Origin: JBBIND01 sp037444075
Lineage (GTDB): Bacteria > Acidobacteriota > Terriglobia > Bryobacterales > Bryobacteraceae
DNA length: 25,717 nucleotides
Assembly (NCBI GenBank): GCA_037444075.1
Contig: JBBIND010000061.1
Coordinates: forward strand, 1 to 25,717
Reading direction: 5' to 3'
Made by a program: the position numbers and the translations under genes. Every line of letters starts with the position of its first letter. The stretch's first letter is position 1. This document shows positions 6,039 to 13,640 of the stretch, in pieces. The notes beneath the pieces are model-generated. The model did not search any database. It had not been told where the DNA came from and was given only the letters and a program-made list of their open reading frames with translations.

Positions 6039-8164
6039 GGCTGCTCCTCTATGATGGCGAGATCCCAGGGCGGCAACGTCAGCGTGCCGTCCTTGGCCAC
6101 TTTCTTCCCGGTGAGCACCTCTTCTCCCGGGCCGTAGACATACGGCACCGTCTGGGTTTCACCCGAGAAGTTCAAATAATAACGCATTGGCCGGCCGGCT
6201 TTGCTGACGCCATGGCGCGTGCGCACGGCGGCAGGCAGGCTCTGGTCCGGGCTGGTGAGTTCCGCTAAAGCGAGAACTTCGGCAAGCACTCTCCTTTGAA
6301 GTTCGTCCGAGAGCACGGTGCCCTGGTAGGTGAGCGTGCCTTTGCCGAATCGGTTCCGTGTGAGGGCAGGGTACTGGCCGAAGAAAGGATGGTCATAGAA
6401 GGCCAGCGCTTCGGCTTTCTCCGGGACCAGCATCTCCGCCCAAACGGAGACGCGGTTCTGCTCGCCGGCTTTATACGGGTCGCCTTTGAGCGCGAGCGGG
6501 CGCTCGAGGTTGGAGAACTCCTGGTAGTAGAAGCCCGCCGCCTCACGCAACGGTCCGGGCGCTTTCGTCCAACGGACGGTGGAGTACTCATTGGCAAAAC
6601 CGCTCTTGAGCGAGACGACCAGATGGCCTCCGTTGCGGACAAAACCGGATAGCCGCTCGAGGAGTTTGTCATCGGCGACGTACAGGGGCGGAACCACGAT
6701 GAGCTTATAGGCGCTCAGGTCCTCCGTTTCCGGAAAGACGAAGTCCACGCCGGCGTTCAAGCTGTGGAACGCGCTGTAGAACTGGTTCAGGATGCTGAGG
6801 TAGTTGACGCGGTCATCGAACGGCATGAACTGAATGCCGTGGTGGGAATCCACGCTGTAGAGAATGGCCACCCGGTTGTTCCGGCGGAAATTGGCGATGC
6901 GCGGACCCACGCGGCGCAACTCCTTCCCGATCCGGCTGACTTCACGGTACGCGCGATTGGGTTCGAGGTCGTGCGAAAGCACACCCTTCCAGTACGTTTC
7001 CTGGCCGTAGTGCAGCGAGTGCCAGTGCCAGTACGCCACCAGGTCCGCTCCGCTGGCCGCGTGCGCGAAAGCGCAGAGCCGCAGTTGCCCGTCGTACGGC
7101 GGAAACTGGGTTCGGGAATCCCAGCCGATGGTCTGCGCATTTGTTTCAGTCACCAGGTAGTTGGTGTTCTTGAGCGAGCGCGCCAGGTCACCGCTGAGCG
7201 CTATGGCTTGGCCGTCGAGGCGGTCCTGCGTGTGATGGTATGGATTGACGGCGGCGTAATCCAGATGCCGGGCGATGAGTTGCTGGTCCACGTTGGTGCG
7301 CAAACCGCCGGGCCAGTTGTGCGTGACAAACTGCCCCGGGCGGGCATACTCGCGCACGATGCGCGCCTGCCAGCCCAGAAAATCGGTTACCGTTTGCCTC
7401 TGGAAGCGCTCCCATTCGAGCTTGTAGCCGGGATTCAGGATGCCGTCGCGCGGCGGCACCTCCTCCCAGCCGCCAAACAGTTGGCTCCAGAACACCAGCC
7501 CCCACTGCCGGTTGAGATTCTCGATGTTGCCGAACCTCGCCTTCAGGTGATTGACGAAGGCGGCATGCACGCTATGCGTCGCCACGGGGTTGGGATGCGT
7601 CTCGTTGTCCACTTGGTAGCCGATGATGGCGGGGTGGCCGCGGAAATGGGCCATCACGCGCCGAATAATCCTCTCCGCATAGTGCCTGTAGAGAGGATGC
7701 GTCAGGTCCATGTTCTGGCGCGGACCGTAGAAGCCGGGCGGCTGGTAGCCGGGGTAGGTGGGCGCCATGCGGTCACCCCCCAGTGGAGGGCGCGGACCCA
7801 GGTGCGTCACCACGATTTCCGGGTGCTTGCGGTAGAGCCACGGCGGAATGGAGTAAGTGGGCGTGCCAAGGATGACTTTGATGCCGGCTTCATGGAGCCG
7901 GTCCAGAATGCGCTCCATCCAGGCCATTTCAAACTGGCCTTCACGAGGTTCCCAACTGCTCCACGTGGATTCACCCAGCCGGATGAACGTGATGCCAGCC
8001 TGCCGCATGAGCTCGACGTCTTTGTCGAGCCGCTCATAGGGCATGTACTCGTGGTAGTAGCTGGCTCCGTAGAGCACGGTGTCGAGTTTCCCGGCTTGCG
8101 CCAAAGCGAACGCGGGAAGCAGAAGCAAAAGGAGTGTTTGTCCAAACATGGCTAGTAGAGGCAT
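6035..8164 (-). CDS. Secreted GH42 glycosidase (beta-galactosidase / alpha-L-arabinopyranosidase)
   Basis: 709 residues. A hydrophobic N-terminus ending A-F-A-L-A-Q-A (about 18-24) is a Sec signal peptide, so the enzyme acts outside the cytoplasm. The mature part starts with the GH42 barrel: L-Y-G-A-S-Y-Y-H-E-Y (31-40), F-I-R-L-G-E-S-T-W-S-S-W-E-P (60-73), the general acid/base in Q-V-D-N-E-T (Glu188) and the nucleophile in L-V-T-E-T-N (Glu340). The trimerisation and beta domains follow in the expected length. GH42 retaining enzymes hydrolyse beta-D-galactosides, and some hydrolyse the stereochemically equivalent alpha-L-arabinopyranosides. Co-transcription with an isomerase and araB favours the latter. 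It is first in the operon, and its stop overlaps the isomerase start as ATGA. The ATG at 8149 is an alternative start that keeps the signal peptide. Confidence 0.9.
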   Translation of the reverse strand: MPLLAMFGQTLLLLLLPAFALAQAGKLDTVLYGASYYHEYMPYERLDKDVELMRQAGITFIRLGESTWSSWEPREGQFEMAWMERILDRLHEAGIKVILGTPTYSIPPWLYRKHPEIVVTHLGPRPPLGGDRMAPTYPGYQPPGFYGPRQNMDLTHPLYRHYAERIIRRVMAHFRGHPAIIGYQVDNETHPNPVATHSVHAAFVNHLKARFGNIENLNRQWGLVFWSQLFGGWEEVPPRDGILNPGYKLEWERFQRQTVTDFLGWQARIVREYARPGQFVTHNWPGGLRTNVDQQLIARHLDYAAVNPYHHTQDRLDGQAIALSGDLARSLKNTNYLVTETNAQTIGWDSRTQFPPYDGQLRLCAFAHAASGADLVAYWHWHSLHYGQETYWKGVLSHDLEPNRAYREVSRIGKELRRVGPRIANFRRNNRVAILYSVDSHHGIQFMPFDDRVNYLSILNQFYSAFHSLNAGVDFVFPETEDLSAYKLIVVPPLYVADDKLLERLSGFVRNGGHLVVSLKSGFANEYSTVRWTKAPGPLREAAGFYYQEFSNLERPLALKGDPYKAGEQNRVSVWAEMLVPEKAEALAFYDHPFFGQYPALTRNRFGKGTLTYQGTVLSDELQRRVLAEVLALAELTSPDQSLPAAVRTRHGVSKAGRPMRYYLNFSGETQTVPYVYGPGEEVLTGKKVAKDGTLTLPPWDLAIIEEQP

Positions 8165-8197
8165 GGATGCAGTTTGCGGGCGAGCCGCCGAGGTCAG

Positions 8198-8226
8198 ATT
8201 ATCAAAAGCCCGGCCCGGTATCCAGA
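8198..8226 (-). promoter_or_regulatory. Possible promoter of the GH42-isomerase-araB operon
   Basis: The only space for a promoter is the 81 bases between the peptidase stop and the GH42 start. On the minus strand a GATAAT hexamer (8203-8198) matches the -10 consensus at five of six positions. At 17 bases upstream the hexamer TCTGGA (8226-8221) is a poor -35 and lies partly in the preceding terminator loop, so an activator would be needed. Weak call. Confidence 0.25.
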
Positions 8227-8239
8227 AGCGGGGCCGGGC
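8204..8239 (-). terminator. Rho-independent terminator behind the S9 peptidase gene
   Basis: Perfect 9-base inverted repeat GCCCGGCCC (8208-8216) and GGGCCGGGC (8231-8239) around a 14-base loop. In minus-strand direction it is followed by TTTT (8207-8204). It lies seven bases after the peptidase stop codon, so it ends that transcript and separates it from the GH42 operon on the same strand. Confidence 0.8.
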
Positions 8240-8245
8240 GTCACG

Positions 8246-10258
8246 CTAGGGGAGCTTCACGCTCGCTGGATCCACCGTGATTTCCTTGAGGCGTGTTAGC
8301 ACTTCCGGTTGTGCCCCTTCCTGGAATCGCCCGCCCAGATGGCTCGCCAGGAATTTCTCGGCCGCCACCCACATGGCCTGGCGGTTGACGCGGCGCGCGA
8401 ATCCGTGACCTTCATCCGGGGCGACGAGGTACTCAACCGGGAAGCGGCGGTCCCGCAGGGCCACCACGATCTGGTCCGATTCCGCCTTGACCACGCGAGG
8501 GTCGTTGGCGCCCTGAATGACCAGCAGGGGCGTCTTGATCTTTCCGGCTGAGCGAAGCGGCGACTGGCGTTCCAACTGTGCCTTGCCTTCCGGCGTGCCG
8601 GGATCTCCCATGCGCACGTGAAACATCTTGCGGATCTGCTCCCAGTAAGGCGGGATGGAATTCAGCAAGGTAATCAGGTTCGACGGGCCGACGATGGAGA
8701 CTGCCGCGGAGTAAAGATCCGGCGTGAAGGCCACGCCGGCCAACGTGGCGTATCCCCCGTAGGAGCCGCCCAGGATGCCGATGCGCTTCGGGTCCGCGAT
8801 TCCTTCGCCGACGAGGTACTTGACTCCCCAGGTGATGTCATCCTGCATCTTCTGGCCCCACTCGCGGTTTCCGGCATTTAGAAACCTCTTGCCGTAACCG
8901 GTCGAGCCGCGGAAATTGGGCAGCAGCACTGCATAGCCGCGGTTGGCCAGGAACTGCGCCATGCTGTTGTAGCCCCACGAATCGCGCGCCCAAGGCCCGC
9001 CGTGCGGCACGACGATCAACGGGAGATTCTTGGGGGCCAAGCCGCGTGGCAGCGTCAGATAGGCCGGAATCATCAGCCCGTCGGAGGACGGATAGCGGAT
9101 TGGCTTCATCCCGGCGAGATGCTTCCTCTCCAGGGGCTCGAAGACGCGGTACTGGCGGACAATCTGGCGGCGCTTCCGGTCAAACAGGTAGGTCTCGCCG
9201 GGCTCCGTATCGCTGAAGACGCTCACCAGAAAGAGGATCTCATCGCGGGAACTCGAGGCAAGGCGGACTTCTTTGCCGGGCAGCCTGGACTGGAGCCACT
9301 GGTAGTCCTTCTCAAAGGCTTTGTTCTTCCAGGAAAACCTCAGCTTCTCGTCGATGTAGGCGGTGGCAATCAGCTCGTCGGTGAGGTCGGAGAACATGGC
9401 AAAGCCGAAATCCACGCGGTTCTGAGGGTCGGACTCGACCAGTTGTTCCTTCCCGGTTTCGACATCCAGCAGGACGAGCCGCGAGAAATTCACCTCGGCG
9501 CCCCGGTTGGTCTCGAGGTAGACGCGCCGGTTGTCTTTGTGGAAGCGCAACGCCGTGCAATCTTCGAGCACCTCGCAGGTGTAGATCTTGCGGAAGCCCT
9601 CCGCCGTCACGGCGAGAATCTCGGTATCGCCGTTTTCGGCGGAGCGCACGGCGAGGCGCAACCGGTCCTGATTGTCGAAGACCCACGAACTCAGCCGTTC
9701 CGTGTTCTGGCGTGTCAAGGTCTTTTCGCCGCTGGCGATGTTCAGCTTGTACAGGTCATGCCAAGCTTTGTCGCGGTTGTTGATGCCGATGTAGAGCGTC
9801 CCCGGATCGCTTCGCGGAACGCTGTAGATGAGGGTGCGGACGCCCGCCAGGCCTGTCAGGTTGCGGGCGGCGGGGGCGGCTGCTCCCTCCGCCGGCGAAT
9901 CGGCGGGATTGACCGCGTAGACGTTGTAGTTTTCGTCGCCATCTTTGTCTTGCGAATACAGGATGAACTTGCTGTCCCGGCTCCAGAAGAAGCCCGGGAT
10001 GGGGCGCCGGGTTTCGGCTGTTATCAGGCGGGCTGCACTGAACGGCTCCTCCGTGCGTTTCACCCAGATATTGCGCGTTTCCTTCCAGGGCTTGATGAAG
10101 GCCATGTACTTGCCGTCCGGTGACAGCCGGGCGCCGGCAATTTCCGGATCTCCGAAGAACAGGTCGCGATCAATCAGCGGCGGCTGCTGCGCCGTCAGGC
10201 TGATAAATGACAGAAGCAAAAGGCACAAGAAGCTGAACATCCTCAAAGCTTGGGACAT
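8246..10258 (-). CDS. Secreted S9-family prolyl oligopeptidase-like serine peptidase
   Basis: 670 residues. A hydrophobic N-terminus (about 7-22, ending S-L-T-A-Q) is a signal peptide, so export is expected. Residues about 30-370 form the beta-propeller gate, starting with the D-L-F-F-G-D-P-E-I-A-G-A-R-L-S-P-D-G-K blade typical of the S9C (acylaminoacyl-peptidase/dipeptidyl-peptidase-like) group. The alpha/beta-hydrolase domain follows: P-H-G-G-P (418-422), N-F-R-G-S-T-G-Y-G (448-456), nucleophile in G-G-S-Y-G-G (Ser499), Asp586 in G-A-N-D-P-R-V and His618 in E-G-H-G-F. The full triad is present, so it should be active on oligopeptides. It is monocistronic, ending at a strong terminator. Start alternatives are the ATGs at 10258 and 10240; both retain the signal peptide and neither has a clear ribosome-binding site. 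Confidence 0.92.
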   Translation of the reverse strand: MSQALRMFSFLCLLLLSFISLTAQQPPLIDRDLFFGDPEIAGARLSPDGKYMAFIKPWKETRNIWVKRTEEPFSAARLITAETRRPIPGFFWSRDSKFILYSQDKDGDENYNVYAVNPADSPAEGAAAPAARNLTGLAGVRTLIYSVPRSDPGTLYIGINNRDKAWHDLYKLNIASGEKTLTRQNTERLSSWVFDNQDRLRLAVRSAENGDTEILAVTAEGFRKIYTCEVLEDCTALRFHKDNRRVYLETNRGAEVNFSRLVLLDVETGKEQLVESDPQNRVDFGFAMFSDLTDELIATAYIDEKLRFSWKNKAFEKDYQWLQSRLPGKEVRLASSSRDEILFLVSVFSDTEPGETYLFDRKRRQIVRQYRVFEPLERKHLAGMKPIRYPSSDGLMIPAYLTLPRGLAPKNLPLIVVPHGGPWARDSWGYNSMAQFLANRGYAVLLPNFRGSTGYGKRFLNAGNREWGQKMQDDITWGVKYLVGEGIADPKRIGILGGSYGGYATLAGVAFTPDLYSAAVSIVGPSNLITLLNSIPPYWEQIRKMFHVRMGDPGTPEGKAQLERQSPLRSAGKIKTPLLVIQGANDPRVVKAESDQIVVALRDRRFPVEYLVAPDEGHGFARRVNRQAMWVAAEKFLASHLGGRFQEGAQPEVLTRLKEITVDPASVKLP

Positions 10259-10332
10259 ATGCTCAGAATTGGCCGAACTGCGGCAATCTCCTCCTGTAAC
10301 AAGTCTACGCTGCGCCCCGGGCCTTTGTTCCG

Positions 10333-10432
10333 NNNNNNNNNNNNNNNNNNNNNNNNNNNNNNNNNNNNNNNNNNNNNNNNNNNNNNNNNNNNNNNNNNNN
10401 NNNNNNNNNNNNNNNNNNNNNNNNNNNNNNNN
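10333..10432. other. Assembly gap (100 N)
   Basis: Exactly 100 N, the conventional placeholder for a scaffold join of unknown length. The true distance and any sequence between the peptidase promoter region and the next gene are unknown. Reading frames drawn across it are not real. Confidence 0.99.
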
Positions 10433-10433
10433 C

Positions 10434-12743
10434 TGCCTGGTGCTGGCAGCGGCGTGCCTGCCGGCTCAAACGCCCCAGCCCGGAATCCGTGTGGGCACAT
10501 ACCCACAGGAAGTACGCACCGCCTACACGACGGCGCAGGGTTTGCCGGACAACGACGTCCGTGCCGTAGCCGTGGCGGGCGGGCAGGTTTACGCTGGCAC
10601 GCGCGCAGGCTTGGCCACCCTGACAGCAGGACGCTGGGAACCGGTGAAGGCCGTATCCGGCGCCCCCGTCGAAGCCCTGGCGCCTCGCGGAAACGGCTTG
10701 CTCGTGGTGTTCCGGGGAGCCTTACAGCAATGGGAAAACGGCCGTTTGACGCAGTTGGCCACGTTGCCTCAGGCGGCGAACGGCAACGTGCGCGGCCTGG
10801 CCGCCGCCGGGCAAGTCTGGGTGGCGACGTCCACGGGCCTTCTTGCGCTCGAGTCCAATCAACTTGTGCCCGTGGCAGCTCTCAACACTCTGCTGGGCGA
10901 GCAGAAGGATGTGCGGCAGGTGGCGGCGCGCAGCGATGGCTCCGTGGCCGTGGCCGCCGACGCGGGGCTCTTTTGGCGGGATTCCGGCAGCAACTGGCGT
11001 GCTGTGTACCCCCACCAGGCCGGCCGGTCCTGGGCTCCGCGTGACGTGCGCGGAGTGGCTTACGATGCTCAAGGGCGCCTGTGGTTTGCCAGCCCTCAAG
11101 GAGTCGGGCGGCTGGACGGGCAGTGGACGCTTTACACGGAGCAGGAAGGGCTCCCTTACGACGATTTCACCACCCTCGCCGCCGGTGAACAGGGCGTCGT
11201 GTGGATGGGCACCAGGCGCGGCGCGATTCGCTTTGACGGAAGAACTTGGGAGTATCGCCAGGGACTTCGCTGGCTCCCGGACGATGACGTGCGCGGCATC
11301 GCCGTCACCAAGGAAGGGCACACCTGGTTCGCCACCAGCGCCGGCGCCTCCGTCATCGAACGGCGCCCCATGACGCTGGCCCAAAAGGCGCGCTTCTTCG
11401 AGGATGAGATCGACAAGCGGCACCGCCGCACGCCCTACGGCTATGTCCTGTCGGTCAGCCTGCCGCAGCCGGGCGACACCAGCACATGGCGGCAGCACGA
11501 CAGCGACAATGACGGCCTCTGGACGAGCATGTACGGGGCGGGTGTGTGCTATGCGTACGCCGCCACGCGCGACCCGCTGGCCAAGAAACGCGCCCGCGCC
11601 GCCTTTGAAGCGCTGCGTTTCCTCAGCACCGTGACGCAGGGCGGGACGCCCCCGGCGCCGCCGGGATTTGTGGCGCGCACTATTCTGCCCACCTCCGGTC
11701 CTGACCCCAACGCCACCCACTACACCCGGGCGCGTGACGAAAACACCCGCGCCACGCGCGACCGCCTCTGGAAAGTGCTGGTCCCGCGCTGGCCCAAGAG
11801 CGCCGACGGGCAATGGTACTGGAAGGCCGATACGAGCTCCGACGAATTGGACGGCCACTACTTCTTCTACGCCCAGTATTACGACCTGGTGGCTGAAACC
11901 GAAGCCGAGAAGGAAGATGTGCGCAAACTCGTGGCGGGCATCACGGACCATCTGCTGGCCAACCACTACGCGCTCATCGACTGGGACGGCACGCCCACGC
12001 GCTGGGCTGTGTTCGGCCCTCAGGAACTCAACTTCAACCCGGATTGGTGGGTGGAGCGCGGTCTGAACTCCCTCAGCCTGCTCTCCTACCTGCGGACGAC
12101 CGAACACATCACCGGGAATCCGAAGTATGGGCAGGCAGCCGAGCGTCTCGTGCGGGAGAACTCCTACGCCATCAACACGCTGGTGCCCAAGATCGCCTAT
12201 CTGCAGGGCTCGGGCAACCACTCCGACGACGAGATGGCCTTCATGGGCTATTACAACCTCTTGCAGTATGAGAAGGACCCGGCGCTGCGCAATCTCTACG
12301 CCTTCTCCTACTTCCGTTACTGGCAGATGGAGAAGCCGGAATTGAATCCGCTGTTCAACTTCATGTACGCAGGCAGGGTGCGCAACGAAACCTACCGCAC
12401 GCCGCACCGCGAAGTGAACCTGGCGCCCTACGGCAACTGGCTCGAAGAATCCGTGGATACGTTGCGGCGCTTCCCGCTGGACCGCATCAACTGGCGCTTG
12501 ACCAACTCGCATCGCAAGGACATCGTCCGGCTCATGGCTGAAGCTCAGGACCAGGGAGATGTGGACTCGATGGGCTACCGGCGCAACGGGACGGTTCTGC
12601 CGATCGACGAGCGGTTCGTCGAGCACTGGAACCAGAACCCCTACCGGTTGGACCAGGGCGGACAAGGCAACATGCTGGCCGACGGCGCGTCCTTCCTGCT
12701 GCCCTACTACATGGGCCTTTACCACCGCTTCATCCTCGAGTAG
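10434..12743 (+). CDS. Regulator-propeller plus helical-domain secreted protein, 5' end in gap
   Basis: 769 residues remain after the gap, which removes the start codon. The first visible residues (C-L-V-L-A-A-A-C-L-P-A-Q) are the end of a signal peptide, possibly a lipoprotein type, so probably only about ten residues are missing. Residues about 20-310 are 'two-component regulator propeller' blades, with repeats such as A-Q-G-L-P-D-N-D-V-R and E-Q-E-G-L-P-Y-D-D-F. From about 312 a different, helix-rich domain of about 450 residues starts, with H-D-S-D-N-D-G-L-W-T-S-M-Y-G-A-G and W-Y-W-K-A-D-T-S-S-D-E-L-D-G-H; it looks like an alpha/alpha-toroid of the kind found in glycosidases and lyases. 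No histidine kinase or DNA-binding domain follows. The role is unknown; a periplasmic polysaccharide-binding or -processing protein is a guess. Confidence 0.8.
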   Translation, partial: CLVLAAACLPAQTPQPGIRVGTYPQEVRTAYTTAQGLPDNDVRAVAVAGGQVYAGTRAGLATLTAGRWEPVKAVSGAPVEALAPRGNGLLVVFRGALQQWENGRLTQLATLPQAANGNVRGLAAAGQVWVATSTGLLALESNQLVPVAALNTLLGEQKDVRQVAARSDGSVAVAADAGLFWRDSGSNWRAVYPHQAGRSWAPRDVRGVAYDAQGRLWFASPQGVGRLDGQWTLYTEQEGLPYDDFTTLAAGEQGVVWMGTRRGAIRFDGRTWEYRQGLRWLPDDDVRGIAVTKEGHTWFATSAGASVIERRPMTLAQKARFFEDEIDKRHRRTPYGYVLSVSLPQPGDTSTWRQHDSDNDGLWTSMYGAGVCYAYAATRDPLAKKRARAAFEALRFLSTVTQGGTPPAPPGFVARTILPTSGPDPNATHYTRARDENTRATRDRLWKVLVPRWPKSADGQWYWKADTSSDELDGHYFFYAQYYDLVAETEAEKEDVRKLVAGITDHLLANHYALIDWDGTPTRWAVFGPQELNFNPDWWVERGLNSLSLLSYLRTTEHITGNPKYGQAAERLVRENSYAINTLVPKIAYLQGSGNHSDDEMAFMGYYNLLQYEKDPALRNLYAFSYFRYWQMEKPELNPLFNFMYAGRVRNETYRTPHREVNLAPYGNWLEESVDTLRRFPLDRINWRLTNSHRKDIVRLMAEAQDQGDVDSMGYRRNGTVLPIDERFVEHWNQNPYRLDQGGQGNMLADGASFLLPYYMGLYHRFILE

Positions 12744-12836
12744 CTAACGTTTGGGGCGGCCGTCCGCCCCATAGAACAGTTCCTGCTGAAGAGCCTCGCC
12801 GCCCGGGTTTGCCGGCCGGACCATGGTAGCCTGCAA
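12744..12836 (-). pseudogene. C-terminal remnant of an unidentified minus-strand gene
   Basis: The minus strand directly after the propeller gene holds a short frame ending in TAG (12746-12744). It reads H-L-Q-A-T-M-V-R-P-A-N-P-G-G-E-A-L-Q-Q-E-L-F-Y, then G-A-D-G-R-P-K-R and stop, with codon use like the neighbours. Upstream it runs into the first codons of brnT on the opposite strand, where it no longer looks coding. I infer the tail of a gene whose body was replaced by the BrnTA module. The family is not recognised, and chance cannot be excluded. Confidence 0.35.
12753..12770. terminator. Possible hairpin terminator after the propeller gene
   Basis: GGGGCGG (12753-12759), loop CCGT, CCGCCCC (12764-12770) forms a perfect 7-base GC stem ten bases after the propeller stop. 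No T-run follows on the plus strand, so it is either a weak terminator or a transcript-end-stabilising hairpin. It overlaps the minus-strand remnant frame. Confidence 0.35.
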
Positions 12837-12892
12837 GTGCGGATTTCGAATGGGATCCGGGAAAGGCTCAGCGGAATCTTGCGCGGCATGGG

Positions 12893-13096
12893 GTGACGTC
12901 GGCAGAGGCGGCCACCGTGTTCGGAGATCCGTTGGCTATCACGATGAGTGACCCGGACCATTCGCAGGATGAGGACAGATTCCTGACGGCAGGTTTGACG
13001 AACCGCCGTCGCTTGATCATCGTCGCCCATACAGAAAGAAAGGGCCGTGTGAGAATCATCTCGGCGCGCGATGTCACGTCAAGGGAGCCCATATGA
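12893..13096 (+). CDS. brnT: BrnT-family ribonuclease toxin, 5' end broken
   Basis: The translatable piece from GTG 12893 is 67 residues. It carries the BrnT core: E-A-A-T-V-F-G-D-P-L-A-I, D-P-D-H-S-Q-D-E-D-R-F, then V-A-H-T-E-R and R-I-I-S-A-R-D-V-T-S-R-E. The same frame upstream (12845-12892) encodes the normal family N-terminus F-E-W-D-P-G-K-A-Q-R-N-L-A-R-H-G, but it has no start codon before an in-frame TAG at 12827-12829. A GTG-CGG at 12837-12842 would supply the usual M-R start but is out of frame. One base therefore seems missing (or misassembled) near 12843. BrnT is a type II toxin with an RNase fold. Its stop overlaps brnA as ATGA. Without the N-terminus it is probably inactive. Confidence 0.75.
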   Translation: MTSAEAATVFGDPLAITMSDPDHSQDEDRFLTAGLTNRRRLIIVAHTERKGRVRIISARDVTSREPI

Positions 13097-13323
13097 GTCC
13101 GGAAAATGACCGGATCAACGAAGACGAGAGGCGGCCTGAATACGACCTGACAGGGGGTACACGCGGCAAGTACCACAAGCGGTACGAGGCAGGCACTAAC
13201 CTCGTCCTGCTTGAGCCCGACGTGGCCGCGGCGTTTCCTGATTCCGAATCTGTGAACCAGGCGTTGCGAGTCTTGCTGAAGGCCGCCGGGCAACTCGATC
13301 AGATCAGACCGCGTAATGGCTGA
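13093..13323 (+). CDS. brnA: BrnA-family antitoxin
   Basis: 76 residues. The segment R-R-P-E-Y-D-L-T-G-G-T-R-G-K-Y-H-K-R-Y, then G-T-N-L-V-L-L-E-P-D-V-A-A-A-F-P-D-S-E-S and V-N-Q-A-L-R-V-L-L-K, is the BrnA antitoxin pattern: a toxin-binding N-terminus followed by a ribbon-helix-helix-like DNA-binding part that autorepresses the pair. It follows brnT with a 4-base ATGA overlap, the canonical toxin-first order of BrnTA. It is intact in length and frame, unlike its partner. Confidence 0.82.
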   Translation: MSPENDRINEDERRPEYDLTGGTRGKYHKRYEAGTNLVLLEPDVAAAFPDSESVNQALRVLLKAAGQLDQIRPRNG

Positions 13324-13465
13324 CAAGGCGTTGCCGCGGACGCCACACAAGCGGCGCCGGGCAGGACAGCCGCCCATTCGCCTTCCAGCGCGTAGGTGCG
13401 CATGGGATTGAAATGGCCTCGCAAACCGGCACTGTGGTTGTACTTGAGGATGCTCCTTAGCCAGG

Positions 13466-13487
13466 CAGGACCGTGTCCTGGTTTTTT
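13466..13487 (+). terminator. Rho-independent terminator downstream of brnTA
   Basis: CAGGAC (13466-13471), loop CGT, GTCCTG (13475-13480), then G and six T (13482-13487). This 6-base stem with a T-run is a standard plus-strand terminator, 143 bases after the brnA stop. It is the only recognisable signal in the otherwise empty stretch 13324-13640. Confidence 0.65.
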
Positions 13488-13640
13488 CATGTGCCATATC
13501 ACATACCTCGGGCGAGGGCCACGGCCCGCAGACTCTCTTCCGGTCCGCCGTGCAACATGCCTGCCGGACCGGCAAACCTCGTTCCAGGGGAAGAACTCGC
13601 GCGCGATGACAGCCTTACGCGCCCGAGAGGGCAGGCGTAA

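Noticed and set aside
6764..8155. Long plus-strand open frame (463 codons) opposite the GH42 gene
   Set aside because: It is the antisense shadow of a well-supported GH42 gene in GC-rich DNA; its product has no recognisable motifs or signal peptide.
9945..10432. Upstream extension of the propeller gene frame through the N gap
   Set aside because: The open frame crosses unknown bases and overlaps the peptidase gene on the other strand; the real start lies in the gap, just before the visible end of the signal peptide.
10722..12725. Long minus-strand open frame (667 codons) opposite the propeller gene
   Set aside because: Shadow frame: V/G/R/H-rich composition and no domain pattern, while the plus strand has clear propeller repeats.
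13396..13500. ATTGAAA-containing stretch considered as a CRISPR repeat
   Set aside because: Single copy; no second repeat or regular spacing nearby.
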